From assembly GCA_965214325.1 (NCBI GenBank), contig CBDCBG010000006.1, positions 620,001 through 684,000 of the forward strand: a DNA stretch of 64,000 nucleotides. The letters are read 5' to 3'. How positions within the stretch are numbered: the first letter of the stretch is position 1; each line of letters starts with the position of its first letter. A program made the position numbers and the translations under genes. The notes under the pieces are model-generated. The model saw nothing but the letters and a program-made list of their open reading frames with translations, made no database searches and was not told the DNA's origin. Of the stretch, positions 17,226 through 26,412 are shown piece after piece. Source of the stretch: JAJEFO01 sp965214325. GTDB lineage: Bacteria > Pseudomonadota > Alphaproteobacteria > Rhodobacterales > Rhodobacteraceae.

Positions 17226-18682
17226 ATGGAAAGCCTACAGCCAGAGAACCCGATTGCCAACATCGACGATGGACGCGGATCCGTCGCGACGGCCATGGAC
17301 GGCCTCACGAAAGCGGGCGCGCCCTGGTCGAGAGGGCCGCCGAGATCGGCCTGGCGGAGAACGTCGCGGCCCTGTACCGGGACGATCCGCTGGAAGCCGA
17401 GGGCGCCGTTCGCGACATGGTCTTCGGCATGGCCCGTTCGGTCCTGGCCGACGCGTTCGCGGCGCTGGACGACCACGGGCCCTCGCTGCAGGTCGACGGC
17501 AGGGCCTACCGGAAGGCAGAGGTCACGCCGGGCCACGCGATGACGATGTTCGGACCGGTCGACTTCCTCCGGTCGCGGTACCGCCCCTCGGGCCACGGCG
17601 CGTCCCTGGTTCCGGCCGAGGCCGTCCTTGGCCTGACGTCCTTGGCCTGACGTCCGGCGGCGGCGGGTCTCTCGATGTACCTGATGAGCGGCCTGACGGC
17701 CCGCGAGAGCGCGGACGCTTGGAAGAGGCTTTGCGGCAAGGGGCCTTCGACGGCGTCCCTGGTGCGACTTTCCGGGGAGGCGGGAACCTGTATTGAGGCG
17801 TGTTCCGGCGCGCTTCTGGGCGATCTCCGGGAGCAGGAGGAGATGCCAGCGGAGGCTGTGTCGCTTCTTGTCTCGCTCGACGGCGTCATGATGCGCATGA
17901 ACGCCGAGACGGCAGACGGAAAGGCAACGGACGCAGGCTGGCGCGAGGCGTCGTGCGGCGTCGTGGCCTTGGTCGACGCGGAGGGGAACATGCTGGAGAG
18001 CCGGTACTTCGGGCGTCTTCCCGAAGCCGGCAAGGCGGGCCTGAAGTCTCGGCTGAAGGCCGAGGCGTTCCACTGGCTGGACCGCAATCCGGACCTGAAG
18101 CTTGCGGCAGTCGCCGATGGCGCGAAGGACAACTGGGCGTTCCTGGACTCCCTGTGCCCCGACGTGACCCTGATAGATTTTTGGCACGCGACTCAGCATT
18201 TGAGTGCCGCGGCCGACGCCGCCTACGGCCCGGACACGGCAGGAGGCACGGCCTGGTTCGAGAAGTGGCGGCATGTCCTGCGCCACGACCCCAAGGGCGC
18301 CGGCAAGGTGATCGACGCGATGCGCCACCTGCTGCGGAAGGGCAAGGGTGCCGACGACATCCGGAAGGAGCTGGCCTACTTCCGCAACAACCGCCGCCGC
18401 ATGAACTACGCGGACGCCGCCGACGCAGGCTACGCCATCGGTTCCGGTGCCGTGGAATCCGCGAACAAGGTTCTCGTGACTGCCCGGATGAAGCGCTCCG
18501 GACAAAGCTGGGGCCGCGACGGCGGCCAGGGCGTCCTGACCTTCCGGTCGCTTCTCAAGTCCGGACGCTTCGACCGGGCTTGGGCCGCCGCGGCCCCGCG
18601 CCTGAACCGCTGCGGCGGCTGGAAGCCCCCGCAATGCGCCAACGACAACCGGCCGGTGGCGCAGGTCGCACTTGCCGCGTGA
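17226..18682 (+). pseudogene. ISKra4-type transposase, frameshifted and with an internal stop
   Basis: Three frame segments together make one transposase. The start is the ATG at 17226 after a GGAAAGGAA site. After about 30 codons the frame shifts near 17,315-17,325 into the one reading ALVERAAEIGLAENVAALY. That frame meets an in-frame TGA at 17648-17650. The TGA lies in a near-perfect tandem copy of CCTTGGCCTGACGT, and removing 15 nt would restore LGLTPAAAGLSMYLMSGL. From 17675 the rest is open for 335 residues, with VADGAKDNWAF, LIDFWHATQHL and the family signature AIGSGAVESANK followed by RMKRSGQSWG. Unless recoding occurs the element is dead. It sits about 110 bp upstream of ribF. Confidence 0.85.
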
Positions 18683-18789
18683 TTCGCGAGAAGAACATCT
18701 TGGAATCGAAAGGTGAACCATACGAGAATCGCGCCCTGCGCCGTCGTCCGCCCTTGCAGGAATGCAATTGGCAGGATACGCCCCGTCGC

Positions 18790-19725
18790 ATGCGCATCAT
18801 TCGCGACACCACGTATGTGCAACCTCAGGACCGGGGAGCCACTGCCGCAATCGGCAATTTCGATGGTGTCCATGTCGGCCATCAAGCGGTCCTTGGCATT
18901 GCCGCGAACGCCGCCGATGCGCCCCTCGGCGTTCTCACTTTCGAACCGCATCCCAGGGAGTACTTCGCACCTTGCGCGCCTCCCTTCCGGCTAATGAACG
19001 CAGCCGCGAGGGCGCACCGCCTGCAAGGCCTCGGCGTCAAGCTCCTCTACGAGATGTCGTTCAACGACCGCCTGGCCTCCCTGAGTCCGGAGGCATTCTC
19101 CAGAGAAGTCGTCCGCGACGGCCTCGGTCTAGTCCACGTCACTGTGGGGAGCGACTTTTGTTTCGGGAAGGATCGGGCCGGCAACGCGGAGACCCTGCAA
19201 GCGCATGGCAAGGAAATGGGATTCGGCGTCACGATCGCAGAACTCGTTTCCGAGAGCGGAAACGAAGTTTCTTCGACCCGGATTCGGAAGGCCCTCAGTG
19301 ACGGCAATCCCGAGGAAGCAGCCGCCATGCTTGGACATTTGCACCGCATCGAGGGCGAAGTGCTTCGTGGAGACCAGCGCGGACGCGAACTCGGGTACCC
19401 GACGGCAAACATCTCGACGGAGGGGCTGCATCCTCCCAGGTTCGGCGTGTACGCGGTGAGGGTCGACGTCTTCGACGGTTCCTCCAAGGGCAGCTACAAG
19501 GGTGTCGCCTCACTGGGCGTGCGACCGATGTTTGGCGAAAACAAGCCAAACCTTGAAGCACATCTCTTTGATTTTTCGGGCGATCTTTACGGCGCGAGCC
19601 TGAGCGTTGCCCTTGTGTCCTACCTGCGCCCCGAGAGCAAATTCGAATGCGTGGATGCGCTTGTCGCCGCAATGGATGATGACAGCGCAAGAGCCCGCTC
19701 CCTGCTGGCCGGGAATCAAGCGTGA
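18790..19725 (+). CDS. ribF: Bifunctional riboflavin kinase/FAD synthetase
   Basis: RibF converts riboflavin to FMN and then FAD. The 311-residue protein has an N-terminal nucleotidyltransferase domain with GNFDGVHVGHQAVL (residues about 20-33), the SSTRIRKAL motif near residue 160 and a C-terminal riboflavin kinase domain with ELGYPTANI. The open frame runs far upstream into the transposase, so the start is set by homology at the ATG at 18790 (MRIIRD). The native promoter region is shortened to about 110 bp by the transposase remnant. Downstream is the cysteine-cluster gene, 34 bp away. Confidence 0.94.
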   Translation: MRIIRDTTYVQPQDRGATAAIGNFDGVHVGHQAVLGIAANAADAPLGVLTFEPHPREYFAPCAPPFRLMNAAARAHRLQGLGVKLLYEMSFNDRLASLSPEAFSREVVRDGLGLVHVTVGSDFCFGKDRAGNAETLQAHGKEMGFGVTIAELVSESGNEVSSTRIRKALSDGNPEEAAAMLGHLHRIEGEVLRGDQRGRELGYPTANISTEGLHPPRFGVYAVRVDVFDGSSKGSYKGVASLGVRPMFGENKPNLEAHLFDFSGDLYGASLSVALVSYLRPESKFECVDALVAAMDDDSARARSLLAGNQA

Positions 19726-19759
19726 GCCGATCCATGCCTGAACTCGTTCCGAGGTCGCC

Positions 19760-20233
19760 GTGAGTGGACCGGACCCGATAGACCGCGACGGACTGCGCGA
19801 GCACTTCTGGGAGCGAGTTCCCCTCGAAGGCCTGAGCCAGAAGGAATGGGAAGCGCTCTGCGACGGCTGCGGACGTTGCTGCCTTAACAAGCTTGAGGAT
19901 GCGGACTCGGGAGAGATTGCCTATACGCGCATTTCCTGCCGTCTTCTTGACGGTGAAGCTTGCAGATGTTCCCAATATGACATCCGCAAGCGACTGGTTC
20001 CGGACTGTGTTGTCTTGACGCCTTCGAACATCTCCGAGGTCGCGCACTGGATGCCGCAAACTTGTGCGTACAGGCTGATCTGGGAAGGCAAGCCGCTATT
20101 CGACTGGCATCCGCTGATTTCCGGTACATCCGAGAAAGTGCATGAAGCGGGCGTTTCTGTTCGGGGCTGGACCGTGCCCGAGTGGGAAGTCGGAGAAGAG
20201 GACTGGGAGGACCACCTCATCTCCGACGCGTGA
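19760..20233 (+). CDS. YcgN/UPF0260-family cysteine-cluster protein
   Basis: This 157-residue protein of the YcgN (UPF0260) family has no established function. It has the diagnostic WEALCDGCGRCCLNKLED near residue 32, followed by further conserved cysteines (ISCRLLDGEACRCSQY, PDCVVLTP and PQTCAYRL). They suggest a bound metal or iron-sulfur cluster. The start is a GTG at 19760. It follows ribF closely, so the two may share a transcript. Confidence 0.88.
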   Translation: MSGPDPIDRDGLREHFWERVPLEGLSQKEWEALCDGCGRCCLNKLEDADSGEIAYTRISCRLLDGEACRCSQYDIRKRLVPDCVVLTPSNISEVAHWMPQTCAYRLIWEGKPLFDWHPLISGTSEKVHEAGVSVRGWTVPEWEVGEEDWEDHLISDA

Positions 20234-20266
20234 CCTTCGTGGATTCCTTGCCATCAATTCGCTAGC

Positions 20267-20797
20267 ATGGACATCATGCGGCTATCTGTCCCCCTTGCGG
20301 CTCTCGCTGTCCTTGCAGGCTGCGCGTCGCTTTCCGAAACCGATTGTCGGCAGGGCGCCTGGTACGAAATCGGCCTCGCCGACGGCGCGCGCGGACAGCG
20401 ATCGAGCTACGTTTTCGAGCATTCCAAGGCGTGCGCTGAATTCGGCATCACTCCGGATGCGCAGGAATGGCATCAAGGCCGCGAGGTTGGGCTGAGGCAA
20501 TACTGCACCACCGCGAAGGCATATGACATTGGTACAGCAGGCACTCGTCTTGCGCCCGTCTGCCGCCCGGAAGACGTGAACGCGCTGCAGGCCGCCAACA
20601 TGCGCGGTTTGCGATGGAATGAAATCGGCCGAGAAATCGATCAGGCGGAGCAGGAAATTCGTGAAATCAACACGCGACTGGCAACGCTTGCCGCGGACAG
20701 CGCCGAAAGTGAATCGCTTGCGTCGCGGCGAAGCTTCCTCCGTCTCGAGATTCTGATTCTCCGGGCGCAAAGGACGCACTTTCGCTTTCGGCAGTGA
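20267..20797 (+). CDS. DUF2799-type lipoprotein
   Basis: This is a 176-residue predicted lipoprotein. A short signal peptide ends in the lipobox LAGC (Cys at about residue 19). The following part matches DUF2799 proteins: CRQGAWYEIGLADGARG, then EWHQGREVGLRQYC. The C-terminal third is a charged, helix-rich segment (IDQAEQEIREINTRL) that may form a coiled coil. Function is unknown. The start could be the first ATG or the second (20276). The tRNA-Leu gene lies just downstream on the other strand. Confidence 0.75.
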   Translation: MDIMRLSVPLAALAVLAGCASLSETDCRQGAWYEIGLADGARGQRSSYVFEHSKACAEFGITPDAQEWHQGREVGLRQYCTTAKAYDIGTAGTRLAPVCRPEDVNALQAANMRGLRWNEIGREIDQAEQEIREINTRLATLAADSAESESLASRRSFLRLEILILRAQRTHFRFRQ

Positions 20798-20804
20798 GGC
20801 CGGT

Positions 20805-20890
20805 TGGTGCGGGCGGCCGGACTTGAACCGGCACGGGCCATCGCCCCAGAGATTTTAAGTCTCTTGCGTCTACCATTCCGCCACGCCCGC
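20805..20890 (-). tRNA. tRNA-Leu (UAA)
   Basis: A class II tRNA with a long variable arm. The acceptor stem GCGGGCG pairs with CGCCCGC. The anticodon loop is CTTAAAA with anticodon TAA, and the T arm is GCCGGTTCAAGTCCGGC. The 3' CCA is encoded (20805-20807 on the plus strand as TGG). Confidence 0.97.
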
Positions 20891-21031
20891 TCGAACCGTG
20901 CTTAGGCTCGCCTCGCGCCCGTAGCAAGACCCAAGGAAGACCGCGGGACGCGGATCGCACGTGCGGAAACGAACAAGATTGCCGAGTCTTCTCATGACGG
21001 CAGGATGGAATCCGGAAGATCCAGTGCAAAT

Positions 21032-21784
21032 TCAAAGCCTGCGTGCCGCCCAGATCAGCGAAAGACGTCGCCGGAACTCGCTTTCCTGAAGGGTTTCGTT
21101 CGCAACCCTGCCGGGCTCGTCTGCCGCGCGACGCAGGATGGTTGCGGCACGCCAGGATGCAAGGGAGGCGGCGCGACCGGCTCTGGGAATGCGCAGGGCA
21201 CGGAGCTCTGACAACGCATCGCTTGCGAGCATCTTGACGGTTTCCGAACCGTCTTCAGGCAGCGGCCAACCTGTTCGTGCTTGCAGCCGTGGCACGGCAA
21301 GAAGGAAATTGGCCAGACCACTGACCTTGCCAAGCGTGCGGTAGCTGGCCTTGTCTTCGCCTCCCAGGGCGCGTGCGGCGACCCACATCAAGCCGCCTCC
21401 GGTCGCATCAAGGTATTCCCGCAATTGCCCGACGTCCCCAAATGGTTCCGAATTGAGGTCCCTCCACCGTGCCTGCACCAACCGGTCAAGAATTCGCGCA
21501 CCTTCGCTGTCCAGGACATCCGCCAGCGGCGTGATGACCTCATGCTTTCGAGCGGCATTGCCGTCCGAAATTTCGTCAAGAGCTTCCCGGAGCCATTGAA
21601 GGCGCATTTCGCCGATCATGGGGTCGGATGTCGCCCAGGTTGCGCGAGCGACCTCAACATTGAAGGCATAGATCGGGAACAGCACGGCACGTGCCGCGAC
21701 CGGTGCGGCCATGCAGGCATCGAATCGATCAGGATCGCCCCTGGCAACGATGTCGGCGACTGCCTGAAGACTCATTCCGGACAT
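21032..21784 (-). CDS. Squalene/phytoene synthase-family protein
   Basis: This 250-residue protein has the squalene/phytoene synthase fold. It is shorter than true phytoene synthases (about 300 residues) and resembles the small group related to mitochondrial NDUFAF6. The N-terminal FPIYAFNVEVARA and MRLQWLREALDEI segments are visible, but the first aspartate-rich motif DxxxD is not clear (EMRLQWLREAL takes that region). A prenyl-synthase activity is therefore doubtful. No carotenoid or hopanoid gene is next to it. The exact start is uncertain (21784 or 21775). Confidence 0.75.
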   Translation of the reverse strand: MSGMSLQAVADIVARGDPDRFDACMAAPVAARAVLFPIYAFNVEVARATWATSDPMIGEMRLQWLREALDEISDGNAARKHEVITPLADVLDSEGARILDRLVQARWRDLNSEPFGDVGQLREYLDATGGGLMWVAARALGGEDKASYRTLGKVSGLANFLLAVPRLQARTGWPLPEDGSETVKMLASDALSELRALRIPRAGRAASLASWRAATILRRAADEPGRVANETLQESEFRRRLSLIWAARRL

Positions 21785-21848
21785 GCCGGGCAGGAAACAC
21801 GGATCTCGCCATGTTGATTCGCCATGAGCGGAAATCGCACAGCCTGCG

Positions 21849-23486
21849 TCACTCCGCGGCCCTGGTCATCTCGCCCTCCTCGCGAACGAGTTTCCAGTTC
21901 ACCGCATCCAGCAACGCCTCGAACGAGGCATCGACGATATTCGCGGACACGCCCACGGTTGACCATGACCGCCCTGAATCATCCGCAAAGTCGATGATGA
22001 CGCGGGTCACGGCTTCAGTGCCACCCTGAGTGATTCTCACCTTGAAGTCGGTCAGGCGCACGTCCTCTACCCGTGACTGAAACGGTCCGAGGTCCGACCT
22101 GACCGCCTGCCAGAGCGCGTTGACCGGCCCGTCATCGTGCAGGTCTCGGGCGTGTTCGTTCTTGAAGTAGCTTGTTCGCTTCCCGTCCCGGGTCGAAATC
22201 GTGACAACGGCCTCGGATTCGACAACGATCTCGCCGCGCGCGTTGCGCCGCCGCTCCGAAATCACGCGGTAACGCTCAACTTCGAAGAACTCGGCCGCGA
22301 GGCCAAGCTCGGCGCGCGCAAGAAGCTCGAAACTTGCCTGGGCGCTGTCATAGGCATAACCGAGTGCCTCCCTTCGCTTCACCTCGTCAAGAATGGCCAT
22401 GAGGGCCGGATCTCCCTTCTCGACGCAGATGCCCATTTCGGACAAGCGCTTGATGAGATTCGATTGGCCAGCCTGGTTCGACACGGGAATCACGCGGGCG
22501 TTGCCGACCGACGCCGGATCAACGTGCTCGTAGGTCGTGGGATCCTTCGCAATTGCCGAGGCATGAAGCCCCGCCTTGTGGGCAAATGCGGACGCTCCGA
22601 CATAGGCGGCGTACCGGAGAGGCACACGATTCAGGATGTCGTCCAGGACGCGGCTGGTGCGTGTAAGGCGCGCCAGAGCCTCTCTGCTGATCCCTGTCTC
22701 GCACCGGCTTGCGTAGGGCTCCTTGAGCATCAGCGTCGGAATGAGCGTCGTGAGATTCGCATTGCCACAGCGCTCGCCCAGCCCGTTGAGCGTGCCTTGA
22801 ATCTGGCGTGCGCCCGCGTCAATGGCCGCCAGCGTGCCCGCGACGGCATTGCCGGTGTCGTCATGGGTATGGATGCCCAGGTTGTCACCAGGGATTCCGG
22901 ACTTGATGACAGCCGAAGTGATCTCCGAAATTTCGTGAGGCAGCGTTCCTCCGTTCGTATCGCAGAGCGCCACCCAGCGAGCGCCTGCCCCGAAAGCTGA
23001 CATCACGCACTCGAGCGCATAATCTGGATTTGCCTTGTATCCGTCGAAAAAGTGCTCGGCATCGAATATCGCTTCTCGGCCTTGTCGCACCAGATGCGCG
23101 ATGCTGTCGTGAATGCCGCGCAGGTTTTCGTTCAGGGAGATTCCGAGCGCTCTTTCGACATGGAAGTCATGAGTCTTGCCGACAAGACAGACAGCGGACG
23201 TGCCTGCGTTTAGCACCGCAGCCAGAACGTCGCAGTTTTCCGCCGAACGCCCTGCCCGCTTTGTCATGCCGAACGCGGTAAATGTCGCGCGTGTCTCTGG
23301 ACGCTTGTCAAAGAAGGCGTCGTCGGTGGGGTTCGCTCCAGGCCAACCTCCCTCGATGTAGTCCACGCCGAGCGCATCAAGCAAAAGCGCGATCTCCGCC
23401 TTTTCTTCGGTTGAGAACTGGACGCCCTGGGTTTGCTGACCGTCCCTGAGGGTCGTGTCGAAAATAGAGATTCGTTCCGTTTTCAC
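21849..23486 (-). CDS. cimA: (R)-citramalate synthase CimA
   Basis: CimA condenses pyruvate and acetyl-CoA to citramalate, the first step of the threonine-independent isoleucine route. The 545-residue protein has the HMGL-like TIM barrel with FDTTLRDGQQTQGVQF at the N-terminus, the metal site GIHTHDDTGNAVAG and GERCGNANL, and a LeuA-type allosteric domain at the C-terminus. I chose a GTG start at 23486 because it overlaps the cysS stop as GTGA; the longer frame upstream lies within cysS. Coupling to cysS is seen in related genomes. Confidence 0.93.
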   Translation of the reverse strand: MKTERISIFDTTLRDGQQTQGVQFSTEEKAEIALLLDALGVDYIEGGWPGANPTDDAFFDKRPETRATFTAFGMTKRAGRSAENCDVLAAVLNAGTSAVCLVGKTHDFHVERALGISLNENLRGIHDSIAHLVRQGREAIFDAEHFFDGYKANPDYALECVMSAFGAGARWVALCDTNGGTLPHEISEITSAVIKSGIPGDNLGIHTHDDTGNAVAGTLAAIDAGARQIQGTLNGLGERCGNANLTTLIPTLMLKEPYASRCETGISREALARLTRTSRVLDDILNRVPLRYAAYVGASAFAHKAGLHASAIAKDPTTYEHVDPASVGNARVIPVSNQAGQSNLIKRLSEMGICVEKGDPALMAILDEVKRREALGYAYDSAQASFELLARAELGLAAEFFEVERYRVISERRRNARGEIVVESEAVVTISTRDGKRTSYFKNEHARDLHDDGPVNALWQAVRSDLGPFQSRVEDVRLTDFKVRITQGGTEAVTRVIIDFADDSGRSWSTVGVSANIVDASFEALLDAVNWKLVREEGEMTRAAE

Positions 23487-24883
23487 TTCAAAGCCTCCAG
23501 CTTGTCTTGATCGAAGCATGGTCCAACGTGCCAGTCGACGCCCGCCGAAGTATCATTGATGACGATGCCGGCTTCCGCGAGTCCCTCGCGAAGGTCGTCG
23601 GCTCGCGTGAAATCCCGCGCCGCTCTCGCTTTCGCGCGCTCTTGCAGCAGCGCATTGACCAGATCCGTCACGGCTTCCGACGGTGCCGTCTCCCGAGCCC
23701 AGGCTGGCACGCGGTCGGTCATCAACCCGAGAAACTGCAATCCGGATGCCAATGCCTCGACATCCCCCTTCGCTGCGCAACGATGCAGCGACGCCAAGGC
23801 CGCATGCGTGTTAAGATCATCCGCCAACGCATTTGCAAAAGGTGAAATTTTCTCGTCCCGCCATGAGCTGACCGTTGCGGTGTCGACCACCGCATACCAT
23901 TTCCGGAGCGTCGTCTCGGCTTCGCGAGCCCTGTCCTCGGTCCAGTCCATCGGCTTTCGATAATGCGTCGAAAGGAACACGAACCGGATCACCTCGCCGG
24001 GCACTTTCCAGCCGCCGCTCCAGTTTCCGTCCAGGAGGTCGCGCAAGGTGAAGAAATTGCCCAGTGACTTCGCCATCTTCTTGCCATCGACCTGAAGCAT
24101 CTCGTTGTGCATCCAGAGACGTGCAAATTCATGGCCCATGCATCTTGATTGGGCGATCTCGTTCTCGTGGTGCGGGAAAACCAGGTCGTTGCCGCCGCCA
24201 TGAATGTCGAAACGTTCTCCTAGAAGGCCCGCAACCATGGCTGAGCACTCAATGTGCCAACCGGGCCTGCCACGACCCCAGGGACTGTCCCATCCGGGCG
24301 TCTCCTCGTCCGAAGGCTTCCAAAGCACGAAATCCATCGGATCTTCCTTGAAGGGCGCGACCTCGACACGGGCGCCAGCGATCATGTCATCGACGGAACG
24401 TCCGGACAGGTCTCCGTACCCGGGGCATGAGCGTACCCGGAAGAGCACGTGACCTTCGGCCACATAGGCATGGCCCTTGTCGACCAGCGCAACGATCATC
24501 TCGACCATTTCCCCGATCCATTCGGTTGCTCGGGGCATTGCATCCGGCACAAGCGCGCCCACGGCGGCCATGTCGTCAAGATACCATTGCGTCGTCTCTT
24601 CGGTGATCTCGCGAATGGGGCGCCCTTCAGCCGCGGCGCGTGCGTTTATCTTGTCGTCCACATCCGTGAAGTTTCGCACATAGGTCACCCGATCAGCCCC
24701 ATACACGTGGCGGAGAAGCCGATAGAGCATGTCGAATACAATGACGGGTCGTGCATTCCCGATATGAGCCCTGTCATAAACGGTCGGCCCGCAGACATAC
24801 ATCTTCGGGTGCCCATTCGTGACGAGGGGTTCCAACGGTCTCTTCTTCCGTGTCGCGGTGTCATGGATCTGGATATTCGTCAT
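23483..24883 (-). CDS. cysS: Cysteinyl-tRNA synthetase
   Basis: CysRS charges tRNA-Cys. The 466-residue protein has the HIGH-type motif in YVCGPTVYDRAHIGNAR, where the Cys is the first zinc ligand. Further zinc ligands are in WHIECSAM and FPHHENE, and KMAKS serves as the KMSKS loop. The catalytic core is complete. It begins about 250 bp from the divergent aminotransferase gene and overlaps cimA by 4 bp. Confidence 0.97.
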   Translation of the reverse strand: MTNIQIHDTATRKKRPLEPLVTNGHPKMYVCGPTVYDRAHIGNARPVIVFDMLYRLLRHVYGADRVTYVRNFTDVDDKINARAAAEGRPIREITEETTQWYLDDMAAVGALVPDAMPRATEWIGEMVEMIVALVDKGHAYVAEGHVLFRVRSCPGYGDLSGRSVDDMIAGARVEVAPFKEDPMDFVLWKPSDEETPGWDSPWGRGRPGWHIECSAMVAGLLGERFDIHGGGNDLVFPHHENEIAQSRCMGHEFARLWMHNEMLQVDGKKMAKSLGNFFTLRDLLDGNWSGGWKVPGEVIRFVFLSTHYRKPMDWTEDRAREAETTLRKWYAVVDTATVSSWRDEKISPFANALADDLNTHAALASLHRCAAKGDVEALASGLQFLGLMTDRVPAWARETAPSEAVTDLVNALLQERAKARAARDFTRADDLREGLAEAGIVINDTSAGVDWHVGPCFDQDKLEALK

Positions 24884-25135
24884 GAGCCAACCTCTATTGG
24901 GCCAACCTGTCCCTCACGGGCTCCGACAAGGTCATTTCAAGATAATGAAGAACCGGCCCGCGTGAACGATGTCAGCGGATAATGCAGCAGATGATGCAGA
25001 TGCGGTTCATGTCCTCGACATTTAGCTGTGGTCCGCCAAAAGTGCAAAGGGTTTTCATGCCGAAATCTGTCAACGGCCAGAATCGCCTGGCATCATTCGA
25101 TTGACTTGCCGCTCAAGTTGCCGCCCTTGTGGCGC

Positions 25136-26332
25136 ATGACCAATCTCTCGCATCGCATCAAGACCCTGACAGGCGGCGGTTCGGACGGGTGGGATATCTA
25201 CCGCAAGAGCCGCGCCATGAAGGATCGTGGCATGCCCGTCATCGAACTGACGATTGGCGAACATGATAGAAAGACAGACCCGGCGATTCTCAACCAGATG
25301 CATGACTCCGCGATACGCGGGCATACTGGCTACTCAACGATTCCCGGCACGGACGGGCTTCGTGATGCCGTCGCCAGGCGAATCGCCAGAATGACAGGTG
25401 TAGCTACGGAACGACACAACGTGGTCATCACGGCAGGAGGCCAGGCTGCACTCCTTGCAGCTCACATGGCGGCATGTGATCCGGGAGATTCCGCGCTGTA
25501 CATCGACCCATACTACGCGACCTATCCTGGCACGATTCGCGCCACCGGAGCATTGGCGGTAGCGGTCACGGCGCGCGCTGCAAACGGATTTCAGCCTTCT
25601 CGCGTGGATCTTGAGGAAGCCTGCGAGGCCCGATCGCTCCTGATCAACTCCCCTAACAACCCGACCGGGGCGGTCTACTCCCAAATGAAGCTGCAAGAGA
25701 TTGCGGAATTCGCCCGGCAAAGGGACATGTGGCTGATTTCGGACGAAGTCTATGACACGCAGGTCTGGGAAGGCGAGCACTTCTCGCCGCGCGCGCTGCC
25801 CGGAATGGAGGACCGGACTCTTGTGACCGGCTCCCTTTCCAAGAGCCATGCGATGACGGGGAGCCGGATTGGCTGGCTGGTCGGCCCCGAAGAGGCGATC
25901 AGGCATGCAATCAACCTGGCCACGCATACCAACTACGGCCTGCCCGGTTTCTTGCAGGACGCCGCGGAATTTGCCCTGCAGCAAGGTCCGGCGCTGGAAG
26001 ACGTCATCGCGGCACCTTTCCGGCGACGCCACAAGGCCGTCAATGACATGTTCGCGCGGGAGGGCCTCGCCATCGTGCCGTCCGTCGCAACGATGTACGT
26101 CATGGTTGACATCAGGGCGACCGGAATGAGCGGCATAGAGTTTGCCGGGGCGCTGCTTGAAGAGCATCTCGTCGCCGTCATGCCCGGCGAGAGCTTCGGG
26201 TCGGCCGCAGCCGGACATGTTCGCGTTGCGCTGACAATCGACGATGCCGCTCTGGAAAAGGCGGCAACGGTCATCGCCGAGTTCTTTCGGAAATGTGCGG
26301 GCAACGCGCGGTCCGCAGCAATGTCCGGTTGA
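25136..26332 (+). CDS. PLP-dependent class I/II aminotransferase
   Basis: A 398-residue fold type I aminotransferase. The PLP lysine is in TGSLSKSHAMTGSRIGW (near residue 232), with the SPNNPTGAVY and ISDEVYD motifs upstream and the final RVALTIDDA Arg region. It resembles aspartate/alanine-type aminotransferases. The substrate is not decided by the sequence. The start at 25136 fits family alignments (MTNLSHRIKTL); the open frame extends 36 codons further upstream without a ribosome site. It stands alone between cysS (divergent) and alaS (convergent). Confidence 0.88.
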   Translation: MTNLSHRIKTLTGGGSDGWDIYRKSRAMKDRGMPVIELTIGEHDRKTDPAILNQMHDSAIRGHTGYSTIPGTDGLRDAVARRIARMTGVATERHNVVITAGGQAALLAAHMAACDPGDSALYIDPYYATYPGTIRATGALAVAVTARAANGFQPSRVDLEEACEARSLLINSPNNPTGAVYSQMKLQEIAEFARQRDMWLISDEVYDTQVWEGEHFSPRALPGMEDRTLVTGSLSKSHAMTGSRIGWLVGPEEAIRHAINLATHTNYGLPGFLQDAAEFALQQGPALEDVIAAPFRRRHKAVNDMFAREGLAIVPSVATMYVMVDIRATGMSGIEFAGALLEEHLVAVMPGESFGSAAAGHVRVALTIDDAALEKAATVIAEFFRKCAGNARSAAMSG

Positions 26333-26412
26333 CAAATCAGCCCGCGCATTCGGCAGATTCCGTCCCGCACTCGCATCGCGCCGCTGAATTCGTCGTTCAG
26401 GAGTGCGAAATC

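Noticed and set aside
17042..18721. A 559-codon minus-strand frame opposite the broken transposase
   Set aside because: It mirrors transposase coding sequence and extends past it only slightly; no start signal or domain was seen.
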